Assembly (NCBI GenBank): GCA_039923855.1
Contig: JBDTBW010000085.1
Span: 1 to 64,000, forward strand
DNA length: 64,000 nt
From: 66-474 sp039923855
GTDB lineage: Bacteria > Pseudomonadota > Gammaproteobacteria > Xanthomonadales > Rhodanobacteraceae
Reading direction: 5' to 3'
Shown: piece by piece, positions 42,815-51,330 of the stretch
How positions within the stretch are numbered: position 1 is the stretch's first letter
Layout of the letters: each line of letters begins with the position of its first letter
Notes under the pieces: generated by a model
Database searches by the model: none
What the model saw: only the letters and a program-made list of their open reading frames with translations
Told to the model about the DNA's origin: nothing
Position numbers and translations under genes: made by a program

Positions 42815-42864
42815 GTCATCTTCATCGCGCGATAATGGCGTTCGTTCTTCATGGAGATCGATCG

Positions 42865-43806
42865 GTGAAATCTCGTCTTCGCTTGCACATGTTGTTGGGG
42901 ATGAGCTTGTGTGCGCCATCGCTGTTGGCAATCGGCGCTGGCGCCGCAACGACACCCGCATCCAAATCCGCGCCAACCATGCAACAGATCCTGGATGCAT
43001 CTAAAACCTCCGACTGGCGCGCCCTCGATCCCGCCAACACGCTGTACATGGATTTGCCCAAAGGCCGCGTGGTGATCGAACTCGCGCCGAGCTACGCACC
43101 GCTGCATGCCGCGAATATCCGCACTTTGGCGCACGAGCATTATTGGGATAGCTTGGCCATCCTGCGGGTGCAGGACAACTTCGTGACGCAATGGGGCGAT
43201 CCGCAAGCGGAAACCGACCATCCCACCCACAAGAAATCGATCGGTTCGGCCAAGGCGACATTGCCGGCGGAGTTCGAACGAGAGATCGACCGAACGCTGC
43301 CGTTCACCGATTTGCCGGATGGCGATGTGTACGCGCCGCAAGTCGGATTCAGCGATGGCTTTCCGGTCGCGCGCGATCCAAAAACCGGCAAAACCTGGCT
43401 CACGCACTGCTACGGCATGGTCGGCGCCGGCCGCGACAACGCACCCGACAGCGGCCCGGGCACAGAACTCTACGTGGTAATCGGCGAGGCGCCCCGCCAA
43501 CTCGACCGCAATATCGCGGTGGTCGGTCGGGTGGTGCAAGGCATGGAATATTTATCCGCGCTGTCGCGCGGTACCGGCGCACTGGGCTTTTATACCAAAG
43601 CCTCGCAACGCACACCGATCCTGCGCGTGCGCCTGGTGTCCGATCTGCCGCTCGCGCAACGCACGAAACTTGAAGTGCTGCGCACCGATACGTCGACTTT
43701 CAATGCGCTGATCGAATCGCGCCGCAATCGCAACGATACGTGGTACCTGCACAAGGCCGGGCGCATCGATTTATGCAATGTGCCGTTGCCGGTGCACACA
43801 CATTGA
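42865..43806 (+). CDS. Periplasmic peptidylprolyl isomerase, cyclophilin type, 313 aa
   Basis: The N-terminus is a signal peptide (MLLGMSLCAPSLLAIGAGA). The cyclophilin domain begins around TLYMDLPKGRVVIELAPSYAPLHAANIRTL-type sequence (residues 50-80), with FVTQWGDPQA near 100 and YGMVGAGRDN near 180. The C-terminal ~60 residues are an extra segment not needed for the fold. GTG 42865 follows gg(a)gatcg at good spacing and was preferred to ATG 42835. It likely helps fold envelope proteins. Confidence 0.85.
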   Translation: MKSRLRLHMLLGMSLCAPSLLAIGAGAATTPASKSAPTMQQILDASKTSDWRALDPANTLYMDLPKGRVVIELAPSYAPLHAANIRTLAHEHYWDSLAILRVQDNFVTQWGDPQAETDHPTHKKSIGSAKATLPAEFEREIDRTLPFTDLPDGDVYAPQVGFSDGFPVARDPKTGKTWLTHCYGMVGAGRDNAPDSGPGTELYVVIGEAPRQLDRNIAVVGRVVQGMEYLSALSRGTGALGFYTKASQRTPILRVRLVSDLPLAQRTKLEVLRTDTSTFNALIESRRNRNDTWYLHKAGRIDLCNVPLPVHTH

Positions 43807-43807
43807 T

Positions 43808-43852
43808 CCCCTCTCCCCTCGTGGGAGAGGCTGGCGCGAAGCGCCGAGTGAG
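43808..43852. repeat. REP-like palindrome downstream of the PPIase gene
   Basis: The palindrome cctctcccctcgtgggagagg is followed by gcgaagcgccgagtgaggggg. It is a single unit, unlike most of the others, and may work as a terminator. Confidence 0.7.
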
Positions 43853-43883
43853 GGGGAATCCTGCGAGGTCCTCGCAAGAAATC

Positions 43884-44136
43884 CTTGGTTCCGCTCGCTG
43901 CCGCGAGCAGAGTTACTTTCCTTTCGGGGAAAGTAACGAAAGCCATTGCGCTGGATGCGATGGTCTCGGCAACATCGTGTTGCCTCGACTGCCCTGCGAT
44001 GCTCGCCGAACGGCGGCCGCGCCGAACTCGCACATCCATGTGCTCGAACATTCGTCGCATGCTCCGCCGTTCGGCTGCGCTTCTCGGCATCGCGTACAGC
44101 GCTGAAGCTCGTATCGTTGACGGCCATCCTTGGCCT
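43884..44136. repeat. Dispersed ~250 bp repeat, copy R2
   Basis: This is the second copy of the R1 repeat at 36059-36310. Its hairpin at 43912-43937 (gttactttcc...ggaaagtaac) keeps pairing. Most differences fall outside the stem. Like R1 it lies next to a low-GC orphan gene. Confidence 0.8.
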
Positions 44137-44148
44137 ACTTCAAAGGAG

Positions 44149-44364
44149 TTAGCGCCGCCCAGTGTTGTACTCGATTTGGCGCAATGCTGCGACTATCGCT
44201 CCAAGTGCGTAAATAAAGAGACAACCAACCCATCCATCGACCCAGAATCCAATGCCCACTGCCATGTTATTGCGCCCGTTCCCACCGACGATGAAGCCAG
44301 CAACGAACACGCAAACACCGCCAAAAATTGCGATACTACCGAATACATTTGGTAGTCCTGTCAT
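44149..44364 (-). CDS. Small two-helix membrane protein, 71 aa
   Basis: Two hydrophobic stretches (about residues 8-27, IAIFGGVCVFVAGFIV, and 36-58, GIGFWVDGWVGCLFIYALG) with a short Asn/Gly/Arg loop predict a hairpin in the inner membrane. I recognise no family. GC is visibly lower than in surrounding genes, which, with the adjoining R2 repeat, suggests acquired or fast-evolving DNA. The start is ATG 44364; the ribosome binding site is weak. Confidence 0.5.
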   Translation of the reverse strand: MTGLPNVFGSIAIFGGVCVFVAGFIVGGNGRNNMAVGIGFWVDGWVGCLFIYALGAIVAALRQIEYNTGRR

Positions 44365-44469
44365 TTATTGAATGGCACGTCTGGCTCTGCACCGTCTTTT
44401 ACGATACCAACGGAAGTCAAAGAGTCTTTTTGTTCTATGTTTGTTCCCCTCCGTTCATTCAAGAAAAAA

Positions 44470-45330
44470 TTAAAGCGCCTGCGCCTTGAACGTATCGCAA
44501 TCGCCGAGATTGCCGGACTGGAATCCGGTCTGGAACCAGTGCACGCGCTGCGCCGAGGTGCCGTGGGTGAAGGAATCGGGCACGACCTGGCCTTGTGATT
44601 CCTTCTGCAAGGTGTCGTCGCCGATTTGACTTGCTGCGTTCAATGCGCTTTCGACATCGCCCGGTTGCAGCCACTGCAATTGCTGTTGCGAGTGATTGGC
44701 CCAGATGCCGGCGAAGCAATCGGCCTGCAGTTCCAGCCGCACCGATAGACCGTTGGCGCCCTGCATCGGCGCGCCGCGTCGTTGCGCCTGTTGCTCGGCG
44801 TCCATGATGCCGAGCTGATCCTGCACGTGGTGGCCGATCTCGTGCGCGATCACATAGGCGCGCGCGAAATCGCTGTCGGAATGGAAACGCGTGGCCAGTT
44901 CCCGGAAAAAATCCAGATCCAGATACACCTGTTTGTCGCCAGGGCAATAGAACGGCCCGACCGCCGCGGATGCGCCGCCGCAAGCAGTGCTGATCTGCCC
45001 GGTGAAAAGCACCAGTTTGGGATCGACATACTGCTTGCCCATCTGCTGGAAGGTTTGCGACCACACGTCCTCGGTGCTACCGAGGATGTGCTTGACGAAT
45101 TGCACCTGCGGATCGGTGTCGGACGCCTGCTGCACTTGCGCAGGCGCGCCGGTGTCGCCGCCGCCACCCAGCAAGCCGAAGATGATCCCGCGCGTGCCCG
45201 GAAAAATGATCGCGATAATGATTGCGAGGATCGTGCCCCCGACACCCAAATGGATTCCACCGAAGCCGCCGCCCCCGCCACCCTGGGCCTGCTCAACGTT
45301 GTCGCTCGAACGGCTTTTGTTCCAGAGCAT
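44470..45330 (-). CDS. ypfJ: YpfJ-type neutral zinc metallopeptidase, 286 aa
   Basis: The zinc site HEIGHH (about residues 160-165) lies in VIAHEIGHHVQDQLG, with a downstream Glu in LELQADCFAGIWANH. A Gly-rich N-terminus (GGGGGGFGG) precedes one membrane helix (about 32-52). The C-terminus FTHGTSAQRVHWFQTGFQSG is the family end. The frame is open for a long way upstream but the family begins at MLWNKSRSSDN (ATG 45330). The substrate is not known. Confidence 0.93.
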   Translation of the reverse strand: MLWNKSRSSDNVEQAQGGGGGGFGGIHLGVGGTILAIIIAIIFPGTRGIIFGLLGGGGDTGAPAQVQQASDTDPQVQFVKHILGSTEDVWSQTFQQMGKQYVDPKLVLFTGQISTACGGASAAVGPFYCPGDKQVYLDLDFFRELATRFHSDSDFARAYVIAHEIGHHVQDQLGIMDAEQQAQRRGAPMQGANGLSVRLELQADCFAGIWANHSQQQLQWLQPGDVESALNAASQIGDDTLQKESQGQVVPDSFTHGTSAQRVHWFQTGFQSGNLGDCDTFKAQAL

Positions 45331-45365
45331 GGCTTTCCCCAGGTATGAAGTTCGTCGTAAAAACC

Positions 45366-45404
45366 ATCCATGGTGCTTCCTGCGATCGGCATCTTGCCTC
45401 ACCC
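45366..45404. repeat. Dispersed 38 bp repeat, copy 3
   Basis: The core tcggcatcttgcctc matches copies at 5377-5414 and 12557-12594. It lies in the divergent ypfJ/AsmA gap. Confidence 0.5.
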
Positions 45405-45585
45405 GAAGCCGTCGCACGCGATGCCATTCCAGGAATCGCGTAAACGCAACGGCTTCGACTATGCGAGAGCCGAGAGTCATTCGCAAGTGATCGACCGTGA
45501 CGAACATGAACGACCGCAAGTGATTGGGATGCGGCCACTGCACGGGCTCGTGTACCCTGCCCCGGCACCGCACAAGGAACCTCGC

Positions 45586-47673
45586 ATGACCCGCGGCATC
45601 CGCATCGTTGGCTGGATCGTTGGCGCCATCGTCGCGCTGATCGTGATCGTGATCATTTTTGTCGCGCTGTTCGACTGGAACCGCGCCAAGCCGTGGCTCG
45701 GCCGCACGCTCAGCACGGCGATCGGACGCCCGTTGACGATCAATGGCGATCTGTCCGTGCACTGGTCGCGTAACCGCGCAGAGGGCGGCTTGGCCGCGTG
45801 GGTGCCGTGGCCGCGTTTCACCGCAAATAATGTAACCATCGCCAACCCGGCGTGGGCCAAGGCACCGATGTTCGCGACCGCGTCGCGAGTCCAGTTCAGC
45901 ATTTCGCCGCTGGTGCTGCTCGGCCACGACATCAAGGTGCCGTCGCTGTCGGTGACCGCGCCGAACGTCGATATCGAACGCGACAAGCAAGGGCGCGACA
46001 ACTGGACCTTCGTGAGCGACCAGGCACCGAGCGCGTGGACGCTGGAACTGGGCACACTCATTTTCGATCGCGGCGCGGTGAACGTGGACGACCGGAAGCT
46101 CGATCTGCATTTGCAGGTTTCGGTCGACGAGTTGGGCGCGCCGATCCCCTACGAACAGATCATGCCATCGGCCTCGCAACCCGCTTCCGCGCGCGCCAAA
46201 CAGCCCTACTATTTCGGCTGGACGGCGCATGGCACCTATCGTGGCGCCAAGGCCGACGGCAGCGGCAAGATCGGCGGCGTGCTGGCATTGTCGGACGCCA
46301 GCCTGCCGTTTCCGTTGCAGGCGAGCTTGCATCTGCGCGATCTGCATATCGCCTTCGCCGGCACGCTGCGCGACCCCGCACATCTGGCGGCGTTCGATCT
46401 GCACCTGAAACTCTCCGGAGACAGCATGTCGCATCTGTACGCGCTGACCGGGATTATCCTGCCGGCTACCCCGCCGTTTTCCAGCGAAGGCCATCTCATC
46501 GGCAATCTGCATCGCAACGCCAGCGTGTATCATTACGAGGATTTCAACGGCAAGGTCGGGATGAGCGATCTGCACGGCTCGCTCAGCTACGCCACCGCGC
46601 CGCCGCGGCCAAAACTCAGCGGTAGCATCACTTCCAATGCGTTGAAGTTCTCCGATCTGGCGCCGCTGATCGGCGCCGGCAGCAATGCGGAGAAAGCGCA
46701 GCGCGGCAACGCGACGAAGCAGCCGGCCGACAAACTGCTGCCGGTAGAACCTTTCAGCACCGATCGCTGGCGCGCGATGGACGCGGACGTGAAGTTCTCC
46801 GGCGAGCGCATCATGCGCAACGCCGCGCTGCCGATCAACGATCTTTCCACGCATCTCAAGATGGACGACGGCGTGCTGACGCTGGATCCACTCAAGTTCG
46901 ACATCGCCGGCGGCACGCTTGATTCGACCATCCGGCTCGACGGCCGCGCTGCCCCGATGAAGGGCAAACTCAAGCTGTCATTGCGCGACATGAAACTGAA
47001 AAGACTTTTTCCGACCGTCACGCTGATGCAATCGAGCTTGGGCGAAATCAATGGCGACGCGGCGCTGTCCGGCACTGGCAACTCGGTTGCCACGTTGCTC
47101 GGCAGTTCCAATGGCGAGGTCAAGCTGCTGCTGGACAACGGACAGATCAGCGACACGCTGATGGAGGAAGCCGGGCTCAATATCGCCAACGTGATCGTCA
47201 ACAAGCTGTTCGGCGATCAAACGATAAAGATCAATTGCGCGGCGGCGGATTTCATCGCGCGCGATGGCGTGTTGAACACGCGGCTGTTCGTGTTCGACAC
47301 CGAGGACATGACCATCAACATCGACGGCACGATGAATCTGTCCAGCGAAAAACTCGACATGACCCTGCACCCGCACAGCAAGGGCATCCGCGTTCTGTCG
47401 CTGCGTTCGCCCTTGTACCTGCGCGGCACGTTGAAGAACCCCGATCTCGGTGTGGAGAAAGGACCGTTGCTCGCACGCGCCGCCGGCGCGGTCGCACTGG
47501 GTACGATCGCCGCGCCGCTGGCGGCGCTGGCCGCACTGGTCGCGCCGAGCCACGAACAGCACAACCACTGCGCGCAATGGATCGCCCAGATGCAAAAGCC
47601 GGCGACCGCGCCGCCACCGGGAAAAATCATGCCGCCCAAGCCACCGTTGCGACCGGCATCGGCGACGCACTGA
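45586..47673 (+). CDS. AsmA family protein, 695 aa
   Basis: AsmA-like proteins are large, inner-membrane-anchored periplasmic proteins thought to move lipids between membranes. One membrane helix (about 7-29, VGWIVGAIVALIVIVIIFVA) is followed by the AsmA N-terminal pattern LGRTLSTAIGRPLTINGDLSVHW-like sequence and VTIANPAWAK. The C-terminal AsmA domain (about 450-620) has LDPLKFDIAGGTLDSTIRLD and GNSVATLLGSSNGEV. ATG 45586 follows aagga; codons upstream in frame come from non-coding DNA. Confidence 0.9.
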   Translation: MTRGIRIVGWIVGAIVALIVIVIIFVALFDWNRAKPWLGRTLSTAIGRPLTINGDLSVHWSRNRAEGGLAAWVPWPRFTANNVTIANPAWAKAPMFATASRVQFSISPLVLLGHDIKVPSLSVTAPNVDIERDKQGRDNWTFVSDQAPSAWTLELGTLIFDRGAVNVDDRKLDLHLQVSVDELGAPIPYEQIMPSASQPASARAKQPYYFGWTAHGTYRGAKADGSGKIGGVLALSDASLPFPLQASLHLRDLHIAFAGTLRDPAHLAAFDLHLKLSGDSMSHLYALTGIILPATPPFSSEGHLIGNLHRNASVYHYEDFNGKVGMSDLHGSLSYATAPPRPKLSGSITSNALKFSDLAPLIGAGSNAEKAQRGNATKQPADKLLPVEPFSTDRWRAMDADVKFSGERIMRNAALPINDLSTHLKMDDGVLTLDPLKFDIAGGTLDSTIRLDGRAAPMKGKLKLSLRDMKLKRLFPTVTLMQSSLGEINGDAALSGTGNSVATLLGSSNGEVKLLLDNGQISDTLMEEAGLNIANVIVNKLFGDQTIKINCAAADFIARDGVLNTRLFVFDTEDMTINIDGTMNLSSEKLDMTLHPHSKGIRVLSLRSPLYLRGTLKNPDLGVEKGPLLARAAGAVALGTIAAPLAALAALVAPSHEQHNHCAQWIAQMQKPATAPPPGKIMPPKPPLRPASATH

Positions 47674-47721
47674 CATGATCGCGCATCTGGTGCAACGTCA
47701 CGCTGGCGGCGAGCGGCGCGC

Positions 47722-48663
47722 ATGAGCCCGGCCTCGATTTCATCGCGCGCGAAGGCGCAATGGCAGATCCACTTCTGCGTGGTGCTGTGGGGATTCACCG
47801 CGATCCTCGGCAAGCTGATCACGCTGGCGGCGCTGCCGCTGGTGTGGTGGCGGATGCTGCTCGTCACCGCGGCGCTGCTGCTGATCCCGCGGGTGTGGCG
47901 CGGTCTGCGCGCGCTTACGCCACGCCTGCTTGCCGCGTATGTCGGCATCGGCGTGCTGGTGTCGCTGCACTGGCTGACGTTTTACGGCGCGATCAAACTG
48001 GCCAACGCCTCGGTCGCCGCCACTTGTATTGCGTTGGCGCCGGTTTTCCTTGCCATGATCGAACCGGCTATCGCGCGCAAGCGCTTCGATCCACGCGAAT
48101 TGCTGCTCGGCATCGCGGTGGTGCCCGGCGTGGCGCTGGTGGTCGGCGGCATCCCTTCGGCGATGCGCGTCGGCGTCGCGGTGGGCGCGCTGTCGGCATT
48201 GTTCGTCGCCTGTTTCGGCGCGCTCAACAAACGCATGGTCGAACATGCCGATCCACTCACCGTGACCTGCCTGGAACTCGGCGCGGGCGCGGTATTCCTG
48301 ACCTTGCTCGCACCGCTGTTGCCGCACGCAGGTTCGGCATTCGTGTTGCCCGATCCGCACGATGCGCTGCTGCTGCTTGCGCTCGCGCTGGGCTGCACGC
48401 TGCTTCCATTCGCGTTGTCGCTGGTCGCGCTGCGGCAACTTTCGGCGTTTACCGTGCAGCTCGCGGTGAATCTGGAACCCGTTTACGCGATCGTGCTGGC
48501 GATCGTGCTGCTGGGCGAGCAGCACCAGCTCGAACCGCTGTTTTATCTTGGTGTCGCGATCATCCTCGGCGCGGTGTTCGCGCACCCGCTGATCTCAAGA
48601 CAGGTGCCCGCGATGCCGCAACGGCAGATGCTCGGCACGGCGGAATCGAAAGGCATCGATTGA
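47722..48663 (+). CDS. EamA/DMT-superfamily transporter, 313 aa
   Basis: Ten hydrophobic segments arranged as two repeats of five predict an EamA-type carrier. The two halves show HWLTFYGAIKLANASVAAT (first repeat) and LSLVALRQLSAFTVQLAVNL, LEPVYAIVLAIVLLGEQ (second), which are the family signatures. The substrate is unknown; amino acids or other metabolites are common for such proteins. It begins 48 bases after the AsmA gene on the same strand. Confidence 0.9.
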   Translation: MSPASISSRAKAQWQIHFCVVLWGFTAILGKLITLAALPLVWWRMLLVTAALLLIPRVWRGLRALTPRLLAAYVGIGVLVSLHWLTFYGAIKLANASVAATCIALAPVFLAMIEPAIARKRFDPRELLLGIAVVPGVALVVGGIPSAMRVGVAVGALSALFVACFGALNKRMVEHADPLTVTCLELGAGAVFLTLLAPLLPHAGSAFVLPDPHDALLLLALALGCTLLPFALSLVALRQLSAFTVQLAVNLEPVYAIVLAIVLLGEQHQLEPLFYLGVAIILGAVFAHPLISRQVPAMPQRQMLGTAESKGID

Positions 48664-48670
48664 GCACTTG

Positions 48671-49351
48671 TCAGGCCCTGCCAGCGACGACATTGACGCT
48701 CAACGCGATGATGATCACATTGAAGAAGAATGCGATGACGGCGTGGGCAAGCGCCACCCGGCGGATTTCGCGTTCGCTGATCTGCACGTCGGAAACCTGG
48801 AAGGTCATGCCGATCACGAAAGCGAAATAAACGAAGTCCCAGTAATCGGGTTCCTTGGTGCCCGGAAACTCAAGACCGCTATTCTTGCCGCCGCTGTCAC
48901 CATAAAACTCATGCGCGTAGTGCAGGGCGAAGATCGTGTTGAAGAACAGCCACGCCAATAAAAGGCTACATGCCGCCAGCACGATTGCGATCACACCGCC
49001 GCCCTTGCTGGCATGCAATTCGACACCCAGCGCGACCAGGGCGATCCCCGACACTCCGGCGCTGCTCAGCAAAAAGCCCCAGTAGCCCTCGTCCTGGGTG
49101 CGCGCACGCTGCCGCATCGAACTGGTCTTTGAATGGGCGAACATCCACACCGTCGATCCGAGGAAAATCACCGTCGCGATATCGAACGCCAGCAACACGC
49201 CGAGCGCTGGCTGCATGCCGCTCACGATCAACACGATGATGAGAACGAAGAAGATCGCCGCGCACACGCTGAAACGCGGACGCCGGCGCACGCCGTGCAA
49301 ATGCCGTGCAAGCCATCCCTTGCGAGGCGTTGCGGATTTGCTCGCCGTCAT
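48671..49351 (-). CDS. DUF1345 membrane protein, 226 aa
   Basis: Five hydrophobic segments (about residues 28-46, 50-70, 92-112, 120-142 and 195-220) and the motifs YYAHEFY-like (HYAHEFYGD) and DYWDFVYFAFVIGMTFQVSDV-type sequence (about 168-188) place it in DUF1345, an inner-membrane family with no known function. I chose MTASKS (ATG 49351) with a cagggc stretch upstream rather than the ATG at 49384. It is convergent with the EamA gene, seven bases apart. Confidence 0.85.
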   Translation of the reverse strand: MTASKSATPRKGWLARHLHGVRRRPRFSVCAAIFFVLIIVLIVSGMQPALGVLLAFDIATVIFLGSTVWMFAHSKTSSMRQRARTQDEGYWGFLLSSAGVSGIALVALGVELHASKGGGVIAIVLAACSLLLAWLFFNTIFALHYAHEFYGDSGGKNSGLEFPGTKEPDYWDFVYFAFVIGMTFQVSDVQISEREIRRVALAHAVIAFFFNVIIIALSVNVVAGRA

Positions 49352-49414
49352 GCGTTTTGCAGCCCTGAGGAAATAACTTTGCATCGATCATACCGGTGTG
49401 CCGCCAACGCGGTG

Positions 49415-49882
49415 CTAACGCGCCCAGGACTCGTGCCCGTATATGATCCGCCAGTCTCGCGGAAATTTTTTCCAGATGTAGGTGATGACGAAGTTCCGTT
49501 ACTTGCCTTTCCATTCGCCAACGTGCGGCGCGAAGCGTGGGTAGTAGTAGTCAGCATCAGATCCGCGGCCAGCGGCATGAACTCGGCATTGCCGCTTGGT
49601 GTGTAGACGGCGTCGGATTTGCCGTTGCGCCACCACTTCAACTGTTGCGCGTGCAAGGCATCCCAACCACGGATGGTCTCGCCATCGATCACGAAGACCA
49701 GGCTCGGCTGGTGCAGGAATGGCGCCATAAACGCATCGGTGTCGTGCGCGTTGGCCGCGCGCTGCATGCCACTCCATACCGACCGGATCTGTTGCTGCGC
49801 TGACGAGGGACTGGATGCGGCATGGGCGCACCACGCAAGTATTACGCATGCGAGGGATCACGAGATCCGAGAGCTTCTTCAT
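49415..49882 (-). pseudogene. Exported NTF2/SnoaL-like (DUF4440) gene with two frameshifts
   Basis: Reading from ATG 49882 gives MKKLSDLV, then the frame must shift by one base near 49856 to give the signal peptide end SLACVILAWCAHAASS. The main part (MQRAANAHDTDAFMAPFLHQ ... GWDALHAQQLKWWRNG) is a typical NTF2-like domain. Near 49488-49495 a one-base deletion must be repaired to reach the expected C-terminus FVITYIWKKFPRDWRIIYGH, ending at TAG 49415-49417. Each piece is well conserved, so the damage is recent or due to sequence errors. The separate pieces are not full proteins. Confidence 0.72.
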
Positions 49883-49928
49883 CGCGATTTTGCCCAAAAG
49901 AGAATTCGCCCGAACACTTTGCCCGTCT

Positions 49929-51299
49929 TCATGATTCGTTCCCGATTGTATCCTTGCGCAGCCACACCACGCCGCGATAAAGCGGATAACTCGCGACCAA
50001 CAGCGCCAGCGCGATCAAACTGTGGCGCGGATCGCCGAACGCGACTCCGATCAGGAACACCAAGCCGATCGCGAATCCGGCGATGCTGCTCCACGGATAA
50101 CCCCATGCGCGATAAGGCCGTGGCGTGTCCGGCTCGCGCCAGCGCAACACCCACACCGAGACGAACATCAACAGATACAGCACCACCATCAGGGCCACGG
50201 TGATTTGCAACACCACGGTGAAGGTGCCGGAAACCAGGAACGCCGTGCCCAGCATGACGCTCAAGAGCAATGCCACGCTCGGCGTGCCGCCGGCATTGAC
50301 GCGGGTGGCCTGGTGTGCAAACAGCCGATCGCGCCCCATCGCCAGCAGCGTGCGTGGACCGGACATGATGCTTGTATTGATGACGCCAAGCACCGATACG
50401 ATGACGATCGCGCGGATGATGCGGTCGCCGCGTTCGCCGAACAGGATACCCGCGACCGTACCGCCGGCAAAAGAATCGTGCGCCAATTGTGCCAAGGGAA
50501 TCACGTACAGAAATGCCGCATTCAGCAGCAAATAGAGCACGATGATCATCGCCAGACCGCGGAACATCGAACGCGGAATTTCGCGGCCAGGATCGCGTAG
50601 TTCCTCCCCGAAGTAGACGGAATATTGGTAGCCGTTGTAGGTGAAGAAGACCCCTTGCAGCGCCAACACCAGCGCGAGCATCCACGCGGCGCCATGTGGC
50701 AGCGGTGGCGTCGCGACGGTGGTTGATGCCGTGGAATGCGGCAACACGAAAGCCGCGACCACCAGCGCGCCGAGGCCCACTGTCTTGGCCACCGTGGTGA
50801 TCGTCTGCACCTGACCGCCCCAGCGCACCCGATGCCATTGCATCGCCGCCAAGGTGCCATAAACCGCGAATGCCACGGCGGTCGTGTGCCCGTTGAGCGA
50901 CGGCAGCAACACACCGGAATATTCGCCGATCAGCAACGCCAACCCCGCGCAGATCGCGCAATCCTGCAGCCAATTGATATAGCCGACGAAGAAGCCGGCG
51001 TAATCGCCCAGCGCGCGTCGCGCGAACACATAGGGGCCGCCCGCGCACGGAATCATCGCGCCGAGTTCTGAAAACGCCGTCGCACCCAGCAAGGCGTTGA
51101 TGCCTCCGAACAACCACACCGCCATGATCAGCCACACGTTCGGCAGCAAGGCTGCGATGTCACCCGGCGTATGCAGGATGCCGCCACCGATCGTGGTGCC
51201 GATCGCGATCGCCAGCGCAAACGCCATGCCGAACACGCGCAGCAGATGGCCTTTGGGTCTGGCGCCAACAGCGGGCAACTTCAAACTGGTGGTTTGCAT
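49929..51299 (-). CDS. APC-family amino acid permease, 456 aa
   Basis: Twelve hydrophobic segments are expected. The first helix has the family IGTTIGGGILHTPGDIA (about residues 31-47), and the third has SELGAMIPCAGGPYVFARRALGDYAGF-like sequence (about 79-105), typical of the amino acid-polyamine-organocation family. FGEELRDPGREIPRSM (about 218-233) is the usual intracellular loop. ATG 51299 (MQTTSLK) follows a ggggggtt stretch. The substrate cannot be read from sequence. Confidence 0.92.
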   Translation of the reverse strand: MQTTSLKLPAVGARPKGHLLRVFGMAFALAIAIGTTIGGGILHTPGDIAALLPNVWLIMAVWLFGGINALLGATAFSELGAMIPCAGGPYVFARRALGDYAGFFVGYINWLQDCAICAGLALLIGEYSGVLLPSLNGHTTAVAFAVYGTLAAMQWHRVRWGGQVQTITTVAKTVGLGALVVAAFVLPHSTASTTVATPPLPHGAAWMLALVLALQGVFFTYNGYQYSVYFGEELRDPGREIPRSMFRGLAMIIVLYLLLNAAFLYVIPLAQLAHDSFAGGTVAGILFGERGDRIIRAIVIVSVLGVINTSIMSGPRTLLAMGRDRLFAHQATRVNAGGTPSVALLLSVMLGTAFLVSGTFTVVLQITVALMVVLYLLMFVSVWVLRWREPDTPRPYRAWGYPWSSIAGFAIGLVFLIGVAFGDPRHSLIALALLVASYPLYRGVVWLRKDTIGNES

Positions 51300-51330
51300 G
51301 GAACCCCCCGATGCCACCATACGCCTTAGA

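Noticed and set aside
44470..46854. Very long minus-strand frame (794 codons) including ypfJ
   Set aside because: Only the last 286 codons match YpfJ; the upstream part is the shadow of the AsmA gene on the other strand.
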